A stretch of DNA of 31,830 nucleotides from Pleurotus ostreatus/Saccharomyces cerevisiae fusant (lineage: Eukaryota; Opisthokonta). A program made the position numbers and the translations under genes. Position 1 is the stretch's first letter; the number at the start of each line of letters is the position of its first letter. The notes below the pieces were generated by a model that saw nothing but the letters and a program-made list of their open reading frames with translations, ran no database searches and was not told where the DNA came from. The stretch spans positions 1-31,830 of the forward strand of contig JAMQCK010000281.1 of assembly GCA_024196135.1 (NCBI GenBank), read 5' to 3'. Positions 10,937 through 21,293 of this stretch are shown here, in pieces.

Positions 10937-12725
10937 CTAGGGAGCAGCGAACGTTATGCTTCTGTCATCCCGGCCGTCTACCTCCTTGTCCATTGCCTCG
11001 AGTCTGTCTAGGGGGTCCACCGCAGTACTGATCACGGACTGCGAGGGCTGGCATTCAGAGAGGTGAACATGGACACACTCGCGGTACACACCTTTGCGAA
11101 GTAGATGCCCGTAGCGTCTTCGTCGGTGGACGCGAGGGATTCTGAGCGGATGGTATCCCGATTATTCAGACTGCGTACGAGTCAGAGTCATGCGTTTGCG
11201 CTTAGTGGGCGGCCCACCTCGTCAAGAACGTGTTGGCATACGCTTGCAACAATAGATAAGCATAGAGAACGCCCCTCCGTCGAGGGTAAAGTACCACGTA
11301 CCTTTGCCTAGTATGAAGCACAAGGCAATGGGGACAAAGCTCTCCGGGCATCGCAGCTGTGTTATACAAGCCGATAGCGCCAACGAGCTGCCAAGTGGAC
11401 GTCAGGCAACCCCAATCCGCCTTACAGCGATCAAGCGTACCTGCTGATGAGACCGCTCTTCACTGTCCCACATATGAGGCGATTGACGAGCCCATTCGTG
11501 CTATGAAGAGAACATCAGCGCCAGGATGGTGCAAGGCCCGAGATGCGCAGTCTCAGACGAAGAGGCATACCCTTGAACCCCGGTCTTCCTGATCTGCAGA
11601 TAATAAACGAGCGACGCGGTGACAACAACATCGGTCGCCGCCGTTAAAGCGAACGTTGGAGGGACGAGTTCCTTGAGGAGGATTAGGCCGCTATCCCTCC
11701 GTGGTTCGCCATCGCTCACTGCGTATTTCTTGATCTCGGTCCCGTCCGGGTGGAGCAGTCTGATAAAGTGTGAGCCTAGGGCGTAATTTGAAGCGACTGA
11801 CGTACGAAGATATAGCTATTGCTTTGGGAATGGATTAGTTTGGGTATCTTTCGTCAGGAAATGGTAGACGTACACCAGCCCATACATCCTTGTGCCAGAG
11901 CCAGAGCCCACTTCGAAGCGTCAGTATAGCATAGCAAGGATGGCATAGAACGACGTACTATCAGTACGGTGAGCACCCAGTTTCGCCCGCTGACTAGAAG
12001 CGTGCGTCAATCACAGCTTCCCCTTCAAAGCTTCAGCAGAGTACTCACGAATGAACACGCGTCGCGCAAGGAATATCTGGACCATCATTCCCGTCATGGA
12101 CTGTAAGCTTAAGGCTTAGTGCACCCCTCAGTAGTTTAGATGGAACGACTAACGTTTACGCCAGCTGGTAGCTATACTGATGTCAGAGCCATACAGACGA
12201 AGGAGTTCGCCGAAGAATACTGACCGCCAGACTCCTGCGATCTGTTAGCACGTAGCGGGATCGCGAGTCTGAAAGCTTACCATACGGTATGCATCAACGC
12301 ATAGGTATTTCCCTGGTGCTTTATCAAGTAGTAATATGCGGCATGACAGATAAAGACGTGGCTCAAGGTCACGGTGAACCTTCGCGTTGCGGAAAGGAAC
12401 CTCTCAGGATGGGCTTCGTCTGAGCAGGGAATACGGACTCACCAGACCATCGCCACCTACCAGTGGACAATCTCGATCAGCAGCCTAAGTCAATGAAAGT
12501 CCTGCTTCGACGTACCAGTGCCTTCATACGACGTCGATCCTCCGGAAAGCTGCGGAAGTAGAAGCAAGCTTGCAGGAACGTGATCCCATAGTAGCTGTGG
12601 CTGCATCAGGACCTGAGGGACCCGGGGGAGTATGAGAAGAGGCCGTACACGGAAGCTAGCGCTATGCCGATGAGGAACACGCCGAAAGTCGCGTCTGGCG
12701 ACGGGGCGTAGCCCTCGTCCGACAT
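10937..12725 (-). CDS. DUF6534-type multipass membrane protein, micro-exon-rich
   Basis: Seven-TM-like fungal membrane protein of unknown role. My model has 16 exons: 12725-12649, 12594-12516, 12471-12461, 12379-12281, 12234-12225, 12176-12160, 12107-12049, 11993-11959, 11910-11876, 11821-11806, 11734-11571, 11500-11441, 11387-11302, 11242-11218, 11170-11092 and 11047-10937. They total 963 nt, or 320 aa. Family features in order: FGVFLIGIALAS then YYGITFLQACFYFRSFPEDR; HVFICHAAYYYL; MVQIFLARRVF; ALTAATDVVVTASLVYYLQ; RKTG; NGLVNRLI; FILGKAYANTFLTSLNNR. The order matches DUF6534 proteins of mushrooms, and the length is usual. The last six exons are well supported. The boundaries of the 11-, 10-, 17- and 16-nt exons and the acceptor at 11735 are less certain. 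The start is the first ATG in frame, after GGTAGATGCG. Confidence 0.78.
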
Positions 12726-13019
12726 CGCATCTACCGGCAAGAGAGTCGTGGGGGTGAAAGCAAAGGAGGAGAATTTTATCGACGCATCGCTGCACGCCGT
12801 CGTATAACGGGTTCACGTCGCCGACCCACCCGCACCCATCCCCGGCATCCGTCCCCAACTGCCTATCAGCTGATTTGCCCGACGCAGGCTCGTGGTCACC
12901 TTCCGGGGTTTAATCGTCCGCATGGTTACCCGCGAGGATGGGCAGTGCATTGAGCGAAAGAGGTACAGAGGAAAGATACAGAGTTGGAAGTTTGAAATGC
13001 CGCACGCCACCGCACGTGC

Positions 13020-13825
13020 TCAGTCCTCCTCCATGTCCAGGTCGCCTTCAACGCCCGCGCCTTCGCCTGTGTCGTCGAATTCGAGGTCGTTGGCGTCCCC
13101 TCCTTCAGCAAAGGGATCATCCCAGGCCGCGGACGAATTATTTTGTGTTCCCGCGCCTGCAGACCCGGCCACTTGTGTGCCACCGACTGACCTACTCGTC
13201 GCCGCTGCGTTAAGCGACTCCCGCACGCGCGCGAGAACCTCCTCCGTATGGTCTCCCAGCCTATCCTCGAGCTCTTCCACAATCTGCGCGTGCGGAGTTA
13301 GCACCCGTGCGGGGGACGGCATGCGGGCGTACTCACCACATACAGCTCAATGATGTTGGTCGGCGCAAGATTGACGATCTGAAGTTTCTCTGCCTTCGTT
13401 AGGCCGTACGGCTCGAGAGACTTGATCAGCTTGCTGATCCCCTCGGGAGTCTGGGCGCTCGTAGGCTGGTAATCAGCGGAGAGGTATTGTATGGTCTAGA
13501 TAGGTCAGCGAGGAAGCAATGACATTCGTTAGCGCTGTGACTGACTTCGACTTCGATTGTCCGCAAGTTTTCGCTGATTTCCACGACTGTTGGATCCTTT
13601 CCACCGGCGACCTTTGGTCGTGTTGAACCTAATCCGCCTGCCGCTTCCTCTTCCTTCTTTATCCGCACGGCCGTCTTACTCCTTGCAATGAAATCGCTCT
13701 CAAGTTCTTGCAGAAGCGACAGAACCTCATAGTTGGATAGAAGAGCAGAGCGTGCCTTCACGACCTATGACATTCGCTGAGCTCGCCCCAGAACCTAGTG
13801 ACTGGTAAGGTGAACGAACCTCCAT
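13020..13825 (-). CDS. RPC17: RNA polymerase III subunit Rpc17/RPC9 (CGRP-RCP family)
   Basis: Subunit of nuclear RNA polymerase III. Rpc17 pairs with Rpc25 to form the stalk used in initiation. Exons: 13825-13820, 13764-13546, 13495-13337 and 13283-13020 (648 nt, 215 aa). The first exon is only ATG GAG; splicing gives MEVVKARSALLSNYEVLSLL, the conserved N-terminus of the family. IQYLSADYQPTS, LEPYGLTKAEKLQIVNLAP and IIELYVIVEELEDRLGD are the family's HRDC-like helices. The C-terminal 70 or so residues are an acidic, disordered extension (DDPFAEGG, DLDMEED), making the protein longer than the yeast one (about 160 aa). Its start is 197 bp from the epsin stop and its stop 294 bp from the DUF6534 start, all on the same strand. 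Confidence 0.93.
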
Positions 13826-14022
13826 CTTTTGTGGCGCAAGGCAAGGGGGTTTTCGATCTTCTTCCCACGGTTGAACTTCCTTTTCAAGCCGTGACGCAGC
13901 GTGTCACAAAAACCGAGTTCCCCTCGCTTCCAAATAGATCCCTTCGCATGACTACATATTCAAAGGTACCCAGCCACATAACAGTAGCATGCATTGTAAA
14001 CGTTGTGAACGAGTAGAGTCAA

Positions 14023-16071
14023 TCAGAGTAGGAGGTCGTCATTCCCTCCACCAAAGCTCCCGCTGTTCGAGGCAGCCGGCTTCGGCGCGCCCATGCCTCC
14101 TCCCATCCCACCACCCGCGCCCCACAGACTCTGGTTCACCTTGTCCTTCTGCAGGTCCTTGATGCTCTTGCCCGCGCCCGCGACGGGGGTGCTCGGCTTC
14201 GATCCGCTACCGCCAAGCGACATGCTCCACAAATCGTCAAACGCACTCGCGCTCTTCGGCGTCGCGGCGGACGATGATGAAGTCGAGGTCGACACGGGGC
14301 GCATGGGCGGCGGGGAGGCGGCCATGGCGGGCTGCATGGGGGAGGTCGCGATGGACGCGGGACGGCCTCCCATACCCATGCCCATGCCGCCGCTCATGCT
14401 ACCCCTCGTCTGGTGGCCCATAGGCTGCTGCATGCCCATACCCATACCCATGGCGGCTTGCTGGGGCTGACCATAACCCATTCCCATCGCGGGCTGGCCC
14501 ATGCCCATGCCGTAGGCACCGAAAGTTTGCTGCCCGTACGCGGGCGGAGACGCCATCGGCGCAGCAGAGACAGGTGCAGACGCGGTAGCCGGTGTCGAGT
14601 TGAGCAAGTCCATCAAGTTGGGCTTCGCTGCGGCTGCTGCCGGAGCCGGGGCAGGTGCAGGGGTCGTTGGCGCGGCTTGGAAGTCAGCGAAGTCATCGTC
14701 TGCGTGAGGTGGTCAGCGGATGACCATATAGTGATGAAGGGTTCCGTTCACCATCACCACCACCCAGGGCGGGCAGGGCCTTGTTTTGATTGTTTGCAGG
14801 CGCCGGGGCGGGCGTCGGCTCGTCGTCGAAGCCGCCAAGGAGGTCGACAACAGGTTCAGGCTGCTTCGGTGCAGGAGGCGCCGTCTGTCTGCGCTCTTGG
14901 GCGGCACTGCGCGAGCTTGTAGCCGCGGACCTGACAGAGCTGGACCGTGCGGGCCTCGAAGACTCCTCGTCGGCACCAGCGTCGTACTCTTCGAACCCGC
15001 GCCTTGACGTGTCGTCGCGGAAGCCAGACGAGCTGGACGCGAAGCCTAGCTATAGTCAGCTTCTGATATGCGAGCGAGGCAATGTGTGGACGCACCACCA
15101 CCACCGCTGTATCCAGCGGAGCCGGAGTAGCCACCGCTGAATGACGAGCCCGAGTACCCTCCGCCGCCCAGGCTGTCGCTGCCAAAGCCACCGTACCGAC
15201 TACCACCACTCGAGAAGGACAGGCCGTCGTTGCCGGTGCCAATGTACTTGTTCTTGTTCGCCTTCGCTTTGCGACGCTCCGAGCGAATCTTCTCCACGTC
15301 GGACAGCAGCTCGGCAAGTTCGCGGGAGCGGTTGCGGACTGTCGTTCGGGTCAGCCTGAGCTGAATAACCCTGTTCGCGCCGCCACATACCGTTCAAGCC
15401 CTGGTCCTTCCCCTTGTCATCTATGTAGTGGAAGCTGCGGAGCATCTTGATCGTGGACAGGTGCGAGCGCGCGTCGTCCACGACGCGCTCCGAGCCGTTC
15501 TTGACGAGGTATTCCAGCAGTTGCAGAGCCTGATATGGGACGTGTCAGCAGCGAGACGACCCGACAATCGGACATCCACGCACCTTGTAAATCTGCCGCC
15601 ATTGCCGCGCCTCCTTCTCCATGAATCGCGAGTAGATAGCGGGCATAATTTCGTTGAATTCTGGGCTGAGGGAGAGATTAGGGCGGTGGGCGCACGAGGG
15701 TAACCATGCGTCGTACTAGTTGAATGTCCTGCGAGGTGGAAGAGATGTAAATTAGCTTTTCGCGTCTGGCAAGCGTAGGTGGGTAGACGCACTTATTGGC
15801 GATGTTCTGCATGAGTGTAGAAGAGGCGCCCCTGCGCTGGGTGAGCGCGTTGTTTGCGCGGAAGGGCGCGTCACGCACCATGGCTCGTCGTTCGTGGCCT
15901 CAGCGACTAGCGCCTCGACCTCAGAGACATTCAAGACGATGTTCTTGGCCTGCTCGCATGTAAGCGAAGCACTTGCGAGCGAGTCGCGCCACGCACCTGG
16001 TTGTACATCGACTTGATGTCGTACATCGTGATTTGGGAGAGCTGGTTCGAAAGGGATTCAAGCTTGTCCAT
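14023..16071 (-). CDS. ENT3: Epsin (ENTH domain), Ent3/epsinR-type
   Basis: Clathrin adaptor that binds phosphoinositides through its ENTH domain. Ent3/epsinR members act at the TGN and endosomes with AP-1 and GGA. Nine exons: 16071-15997, 15949-15879, 15831-15793, 15728-15717, 15665-15584, 15529-15391, 15338-15096, 15045-14752 and 14699-14023 (1632 nt, 543 aa). ENTH spans about residues 15-150: VSEVEALVAEATNDEPWGAS, ANKTFNYPEFNEIMPAIYSR, LLEYLVKNGSERVVDDARSH and HYIDDKGKDQGLNVRN. It is followed by ERRKAKANKNKYIG, as in epsinR. The tail has DLLGGFDD (about 288, clathrin-box-like), DDDFADFQ (about 319-326, a gamma-ear/GAE-binding type motif), NLMDLLNS and a Met-Gly repeat (381-430). No UIM or NPF motif was seen, which favours Ent3 over Ent1/2. 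Exon 4 is 12 nt. Confidence 0.92.
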
Positions 16072-16643
16072 CTTGGCTGCTTCTCGCTTTCGCGCAGGTC
16101 AAAGCTAGCAGTTTCTGGTGTCCGCTGGTCGCGAGGACGCGGCTGAAGGAAGAGATGAGGAGGAAACGCGCCCGGAGGCGTGGCGGCTCGGGACGAGTTG
16201 GCTGTGTTTGCGTTTCGGAAAGTTCGCCGGTAAACAGGCGCCCACAAGAGTTCGTATTTCCCTCTTGACTTCCTTCCCGCTGTTGGCACAGAAAGAACGA
16301 CGAGGATCTTCGGAAAAGGGGCATACAATCGTAAGTGACAAACCTGCGTTCATAAATGCTCATATGCTAGTGCTAACGCTAATTGCCAGTGCCCGCCGCA
16401 CCGCCTTCCTTCACACATTCGCGTATTTATGACAGCGGGCTGGAAGATCAGTGGTCCTCCCTCACATACCTCACATCCAAAGGGGGTCATTTTCGACAGG
16501 TCAAAAAAGACAGATGAGCGAGAGGCACTACCCAGCCCGAGCGGTATACATAGCGAGCGACTTTGCGCGCCACCACGATAGGTATACGCCCCTATCACGA
16601 CATGTTCTCCTCGGTGGACCGAGGAGTTAGAAGCACCCACGCC

Positions 16644-16756
16644 GGATTACAGCGGATTACCAGCGAATAAAGACAGTAGTGTTGACAGCGTCCTGTCAAA
16701 CTTCAGCTTTCTAATCCGCAGAGTTCCGTGGCAATCCGTTCAATCCGTTCTAATCC
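16644..16756. repeat. Short inverted-repeat element with CGGATT units
   Basis: The left side has GGATTACAGCGGATTACC. The right side, read in reverse complement, has GGATTAGAACGGATTGAACG with the same 10-nt spacing of the GGATT units. Just inside the right side lies CGCAGAGTTCCGTGGCAATCC (16717-16737), which recurs near 28293-28313. This looks like a small non-autonomous repeat, but no target-site duplication was identified. Boundaries are approximate. Confidence 0.5.
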
Positions 16757-16918
16757 TCTGCGGCTTTACTTGCAGTTCAGGCCATGGCATTTTTGTGTCT
16801 TAAGCGTTGGAAAAGCCGTTTTCATGACGACTGCCATGCTGTTTTTGGCCTTCGTTTATGCATTCGAGTTCTCCGTCCTTCGGTGCTTGCAGCCAGAATC
16901 CCATTCCCCGCTTGATTC

Positions 16919-17254
16919 CAGCGATCTTCAGGCTCGTAGTCACCTATTCGCTCGTGGAGCGGGTTTGATTTTTGTTTACTTGGAGCGCGTACAAACAGAG
17001 CTGATAGCGCGTGACGCGGGCGTGTACTGTGAGCCCTAGGTATCTCCCTTTCCTGTTCGTCCTTTCACTGCTGTCGCACGTCGCGGAAAGGTAACCATGT
17101 GGCAATTGGACCCCTTCCCAGTTTAAAGGAAGGACAAAAGTACAGCAGTACGGCCTGCCGAGCGCCGACCTCGTTTGTTTGCGCACGCTCCAACTAAACA
17201 AAAATCAAGGCCGCTCCACGAGCGAATAGGAGACTACGAGCCTGACGATCGCTG
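16919..17254. mobile_element. MITE-like element with about 78-bp terminal inverted repeats
   Basis: The arm at 16919-16997 matches the reverse complement of 17176-17254 at about 69 of 77 positions by hand count (roughly 90%). Both arms start CAGCGATC and contain TCAGGCTCGTAGTC, CCTATTCGCTCGTGGAGCGG, TTGATTTTTGTTTA and TTGGAGCG. The loop of about 180 nt has no coding capacity, so the element would be non-autonomous. Flanks (GATTC on the left, TCAAC on the right) show no convincing target-site duplication. The superfamily is therefore unknown, although a CAG start is common in hAT-like ends. It could instead be an old fold-back insertion. Confidence 0.7.
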
Positions 17255-17918
17255 TCAACGCTCCCAGCCCGGTGTATCTAGCAGCAGTCATTGTTGGTAA
17301 TGTGTGGTCACCTTCAGGTCATGGAGCTCGCCGTGGATATGCACGTTAGCCGCTGCCACAAGGTCAGTTGAAGATGGTAATCCCTCGTCTTCCTATCCCC
17401 GCCTCTTCATTGGCTGGGTATAACCTCACATTCCAGTCATATAATAGGCGCGGTCAGCCGACTGATAGGCCTCTAGCAAACCTGTGCACATTCATTCCGC
17501 TCCTCCCGGTATTACAGAAGTCCTTAAGCGGGAGCCTGATGACCTCTTAGGCTGGCCCCGGCGTCTGCTTACGATAGCGACGCGAAGTCTCAGAACAGTC
17601 GGGCATTTCCCGTTTTTGATGATGAAGGCTTTATACGATGCCCAGTATCTCGAGAGAGTCGCCTTGAAGCTCTTCGGAGAAAATCCCTGGAAAGGGAATT
17701 TATTGTCCATCCCCGCACGAGCTATCCACGTGCCTCTGAGAGGAGAGATCCGATCACTTCAGCGCCAATGAAATTACGTAACGGCGCTTCCGGGCCTGGC
17801 CTCAGGGGACGGACATATTTCAATCTTGTCCCGAACTCTCACCTTGCCCTTCTCCTCTCTTTCGCTTGGGAAGACAAACCTGACAACTCGTACCTCTCCC
17901 AAGCAGACAGCGCTTTTA

Positions 17919-20560
17919 ATGCAAAGCAGAGACTTTACCAACTCCAGCACCTCAGCTTTCTCTTTCTTCGACGTTCTTTCCCGTGGACAGGCGGACGATT
18001 CACCGCGCGGACGTCCCCTCCCAGCCCCCATCGAAACAGGACAGCGTGCAAAGGAGATCGATGGGCTACCTGCCTCCGAGCCCCAAGGCGCATCGCTCTT
18101 CCCCTCGGCGAACACGGCTGATCCCTTTGGCACGAGCAGCGATGTCCAGCCGGCATCCTTCACCGAGGGCGAAGACCTCACGCGCTCCCCCGCCGCCATG
18201 TTCCTCTCCTCCTTCAGCCCAATGGCAAGCGCTACCACTCATCTTGCACCAGACGCAGAGGGCGCCACCGTCGGTGGCTATACCCTTGGCGGCGTCATCG
18301 GCTACGGCGGCTTCTCCACAATCCGCAAGGCGTTCTCGCGCTCGGGCTCCCTCGTTGCGATCAAGATCGTCCGCCGGGACGACGTGCAGCGCCAGCAGAA
18401 CCCGGAGCAGGCGCGGCGGCAGCTCAGCAGGGAGGCGGAGACGTGGGCCTCGCTGTCGCATGAACACGTGCTCCCTCTGTTCTCCGTTGAGCGTACCGCG
18501 TCAGCCGACTTCTTCATCACAGCCTTCTGCCCCGCAGGCTCGCTCTTTGACATCCTCAAGCGCGACGGGCACCCGGCGCTTCCCCAGGACGACGCGGGGG
18601 TCATGTTCAGGCAGGTCGTGCGCGGGCTCCGCTACTTGCACGAGACGGCGCGGCTCGTCCACCGAGACATGAAGCTCGAGAATGTGCTGGTGGATGAGAT
18701 GGGCGTGTGTCGCATCACCGACTTTGGGTCTGCGCGCCACATAGGCGAACCCCTGCGCTCCGAAGAGGAGGAGGAAGATGAGAACACCCGCCCGAACATG
18801 CCTAGCGGGGCGAAGCCTGGTTTGGTGCATCGTACATCCTCGCTTGCTTACCCTACGGCCAAGCAGACGCCACTGCACCTGTCGCTTAAGCGCCACCAGG
18901 GGCCCCGCTCGCACCGTAACTCCACTGCCTCAGGCGGACGCGGCATGGCTGCCGTCTTCGCGGATGGCTCCCTTCCCTATGCAGCGCCCGAGCTCCTGCT
19001 GCCCCCTCCATCAGGCGTGCCCCCCGTAGCCGACCCCGCTCAAGATATATGGGCCGTCGGTGTGATGCTGTACGCCATGCTGGCCGGTCGCCTCCCCTTC
19101 ACGGATCAGTTCGAGCCGCGGCTGCAGATGAAGATCATCCACGGTGCGTCCCTCTTTCTCCGCGTTCTCATCGTTTACACACAGCTTGCGGCACCTGCTG
19201 CGTGCGTGCGTCAATCGGTCATGTAGCCTATACACTCTATCATGACTATCTACTAACACGTTTGACAGGCACTTACACCATGCCTTCTGGCATCGGTTCG
19301 AGGGCGGAGCGGGTCATACAGGGGTGCTTGGAGCGATCGATAGACGCGCGGTGGACTGTCACAACGCTTGACGAAGATGCATGGGGTGTTGGTTGGGGTG
19401 AAGAAGAGGGCGACGAAGGTCGCGTCGGCGCAGACGTCGATGAGCGCGAGCGTGGGTACGAAGCTGAGCACATCCGCCGACGGACGCCTTCTTTGGACCG
19501 CTCCGGCCGCTCTTCACGTGCTCGCCAACGCACCCCCTCCCCGCGTCCGGCTCGTGCGTCGACGATTCCGGAAGAACAGGAAGTTTATTATGCTCCTACG
19601 TTCCTGGACTCGCCAACGTCGTCGACGTTCAGTCGGCTGCGAGATAGCGATCTTCGGCAGCTGCAGCGCGAGAGGTCGTTGTCGCCGACGCCTATGCGTG
19701 AGCGCGGCCGGCGGGGCGAGGTCGGTGCTACGCGCGTCAGCGAGCTCAGCAGGAGCCGGCCAAGGGATCTTGACGTTGACAACCCGTCCTCGACTCCTGA
19801 TATTGGCGTCGATGTCGACAATAGCCCGCGCGCCTCTAGCCGGCGTCGCAGCAGCAGCCGTGCGCGAGGTTCGAGCCGAACGCGCGATATGGGGCATCCC
19901 TTCATCACGCGAGACGTCAGCTCTTCGCGCTCACCTCCGCCTCCGATGGGGCTTTCTAGCTCGTTCTGCAGTGCCTTGTCTGGGCTCACCCGTTCGTCGT
20001 CTATCTCTTCTGGTAGTCTTCCACGCTCGCATTCTCGAGGTCGCTGGGGCGGACGCGAGCAGGTGGTGTCGGGTGCTTCGCCTGAGCAGGTTTACGAGCA
20101 AGCCACGGGCGAGGTGTACGTCGGGTCCGAGTCCATCAGCCTGACGGACCGCCTGCTGAGCGTGGAGGAGGACGCGGAAGCGGAGTTCCCCAAGCGGGGC
20201 CGAAGGAAGATGTCGCCGTTTGCCCCGTATCGGCGGCCGTCCGTGGATAGCATGGATGGCGAGGGGAGGAGGGGGAGCAGTGCGTCTTCCAGGCGGGGTG
20301 GGAGGAGCTTGTCCAGGCGCGAGGCCAGTTTGTCGGGCCGAGATGCCAGCTGCGCCTCGCGGCGAGATGCCAGTGTCGCTTCCAGGCGTGAGGCCGTTGT
20401 CAAGCAAGAGCCTTTGCGTCGCGCGGAGAGCGTGCCGGCTGCTGAGGCGTGGGCGCGCGCGATTGGGAGCACTGTGAAGGATGTGTGCGCCCTTGCGACG
20501 CCGGGGTCGAGGAGCAGGAGCCTGTGCGGAGAGAAGCAGGGCGCGGGGTCGGCTCGCTGA
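17919..20560 (+). CDS. Ser/Thr protein kinase (CAMK-like) with long basic Ser-rich tail
   Basis: Protein kinase of 838 aa from two exons, 17919-19143 and 19269-20560. The kinase domain starts at about residue 120: glycine loop GVIGYGGFSTIRKA, VAIK with Lys149, HRDMKLENVLVD with catalytic Asp250 and Asn255, DFG at 268-270, YAAPE with the APE at 356-358, and DIWAVGVMLYAMLAGRLPF. All catalytic residues are present, so it should be active. Between DFG and APE lie about 85 residues instead of the usual 20-35; this insert is acidic, then basic and Ser/Thr-rich. The C-terminal 400 or so residues are Ser/Arg-rich and disordered, with recurring RRxAS-type units near 765-790. The 125-nt intron has a perfect TACTAAC branch site at about 19251. 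The start is ATG 17919, because the frame upstream lacks an ATG. The exact subfamily is not recognised. Confidence 0.88.
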
Positions 20561-21293
20561 GAGGCGCGCGATGGAGCTGACCTAGCATAGCGTGGGTTGG
20601 CAGCAGTGCAGCCCGACGCCTTCTGTCTCAAAAGTGCCCGCCGGCGCCTATTTCTGTGTTCATCACATGCACTTTCTTTTGTCCCATATTCGTCTCGGTC
20701 ATGATTTTTACGTCGGGTCTTTCACTGTCTCCATACCAGCTCCCTAACCTATGCTCCCCCTTTTTTCACCTTCCGGTGTATCTACTTCCTCTCTCTCATT
20801 ACTCACTCTCGCCTTCTGTCACTCCCCTCTCCTCGTCGCTCTCCCCTGTTGTACCTTTTCTCCCTCCCTCTCCGCCTCCTCTTCTCTCGATACGCATGAT
20901 AACTTATATCGACACGCACGCTTTACCACTGTATAGTTACTCTGCCTTATACCTTGTGATCGTCACGGGCTCTTATGGCTGGCTTTTCTTCTTTCGAGTC
21001 CCTTCGCCGTCGTCGGACGTACGGTCGGCGGTGATTGTGCGTAGTGCTTGCATACCCGATTGTATTACCACCATATAATGGCAGTGCGTTGTATTGATGG
21101 AAGGGGAATGGTACCGATATAATACAACGGATCAAGAGGAAGTCCGATGAGATAAGTCGAGGTTACAAGCTATTGGGGCGGGGGATCAAGTTACGTGGTA
21201 CTATGAATACAAGATCATCGCAAGAAGGAAAATTCGGTCAACCTCGAAGCCAGGTTCGTAAGGTTGAAAATGCAACACAGTTCCCGTGGTAAA
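20561..21293. other. Convergent intergenic region with pyrimidine-rich tract
   Basis: About 730 bases between the kinase stop (+) and the two-TM gene stop (-). From about 20655 to 20895 the plus strand is heavily C/T-rich, as in a long 3' UTR or a promoter-like pyrimidine tract. The open frame across it is low-complexity and not supported as a gene. No RNA gene was seen. Confidence 0.5.

Larger units (their letters stand above)
16072..17918. other. Divergent intergenic region between epsin and kinase genes
   Basis: About 1.85 kb serving both the epsin (-) and the kinase (+) genes, so both promoters should lie here. It holds two repeat structures listed separately (16644-16756 and 16919-17254). 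Open frames in it, such as 16728-17039, run across these repeats and look like chance. The reading frame before the kinase is open from 17826 but has no ATG before 17919. Confidence 0.6.

Noticed and set aside
11735..11805. Reading 11820-11735 as coding in the DUF6534 gene instead of partly intron
   Set aside because: The continuous frame through TSVASNYALGSHFIRLLHP needs a preceding exon end in phase 0 that the well-supported TM5 exon does not provide; the alternative remains possible and the boundary is marked uncertain.
12490..12858. 122-codon minus-strand frame around the DUF6534 start
   Set aside because: It reads through modelled introns in the wrong frame; the family motifs are found only after splicing in another frame.
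16728..17039. 103-codon plus-strand frame with a hydrophobic stretch
   Set aside because: It runs from the GAGTTCCGTGG repeat into the left arm of the TIR element and has no splice or promoter support.
17826..17918. Extension of the kinase reading frame upstream of 17919
   Set aside because: The frame is open but contains no ATG; the first ATG in frame is 17919, so this is taken as 5' UTR.
20656..21078. 140-codon frame across the pyrimidine tract
   Set aside because: It is low-complexity (Ser, Pro, Leu, Phe) from C/T-rich sequence and starts at a non-ATG codon.
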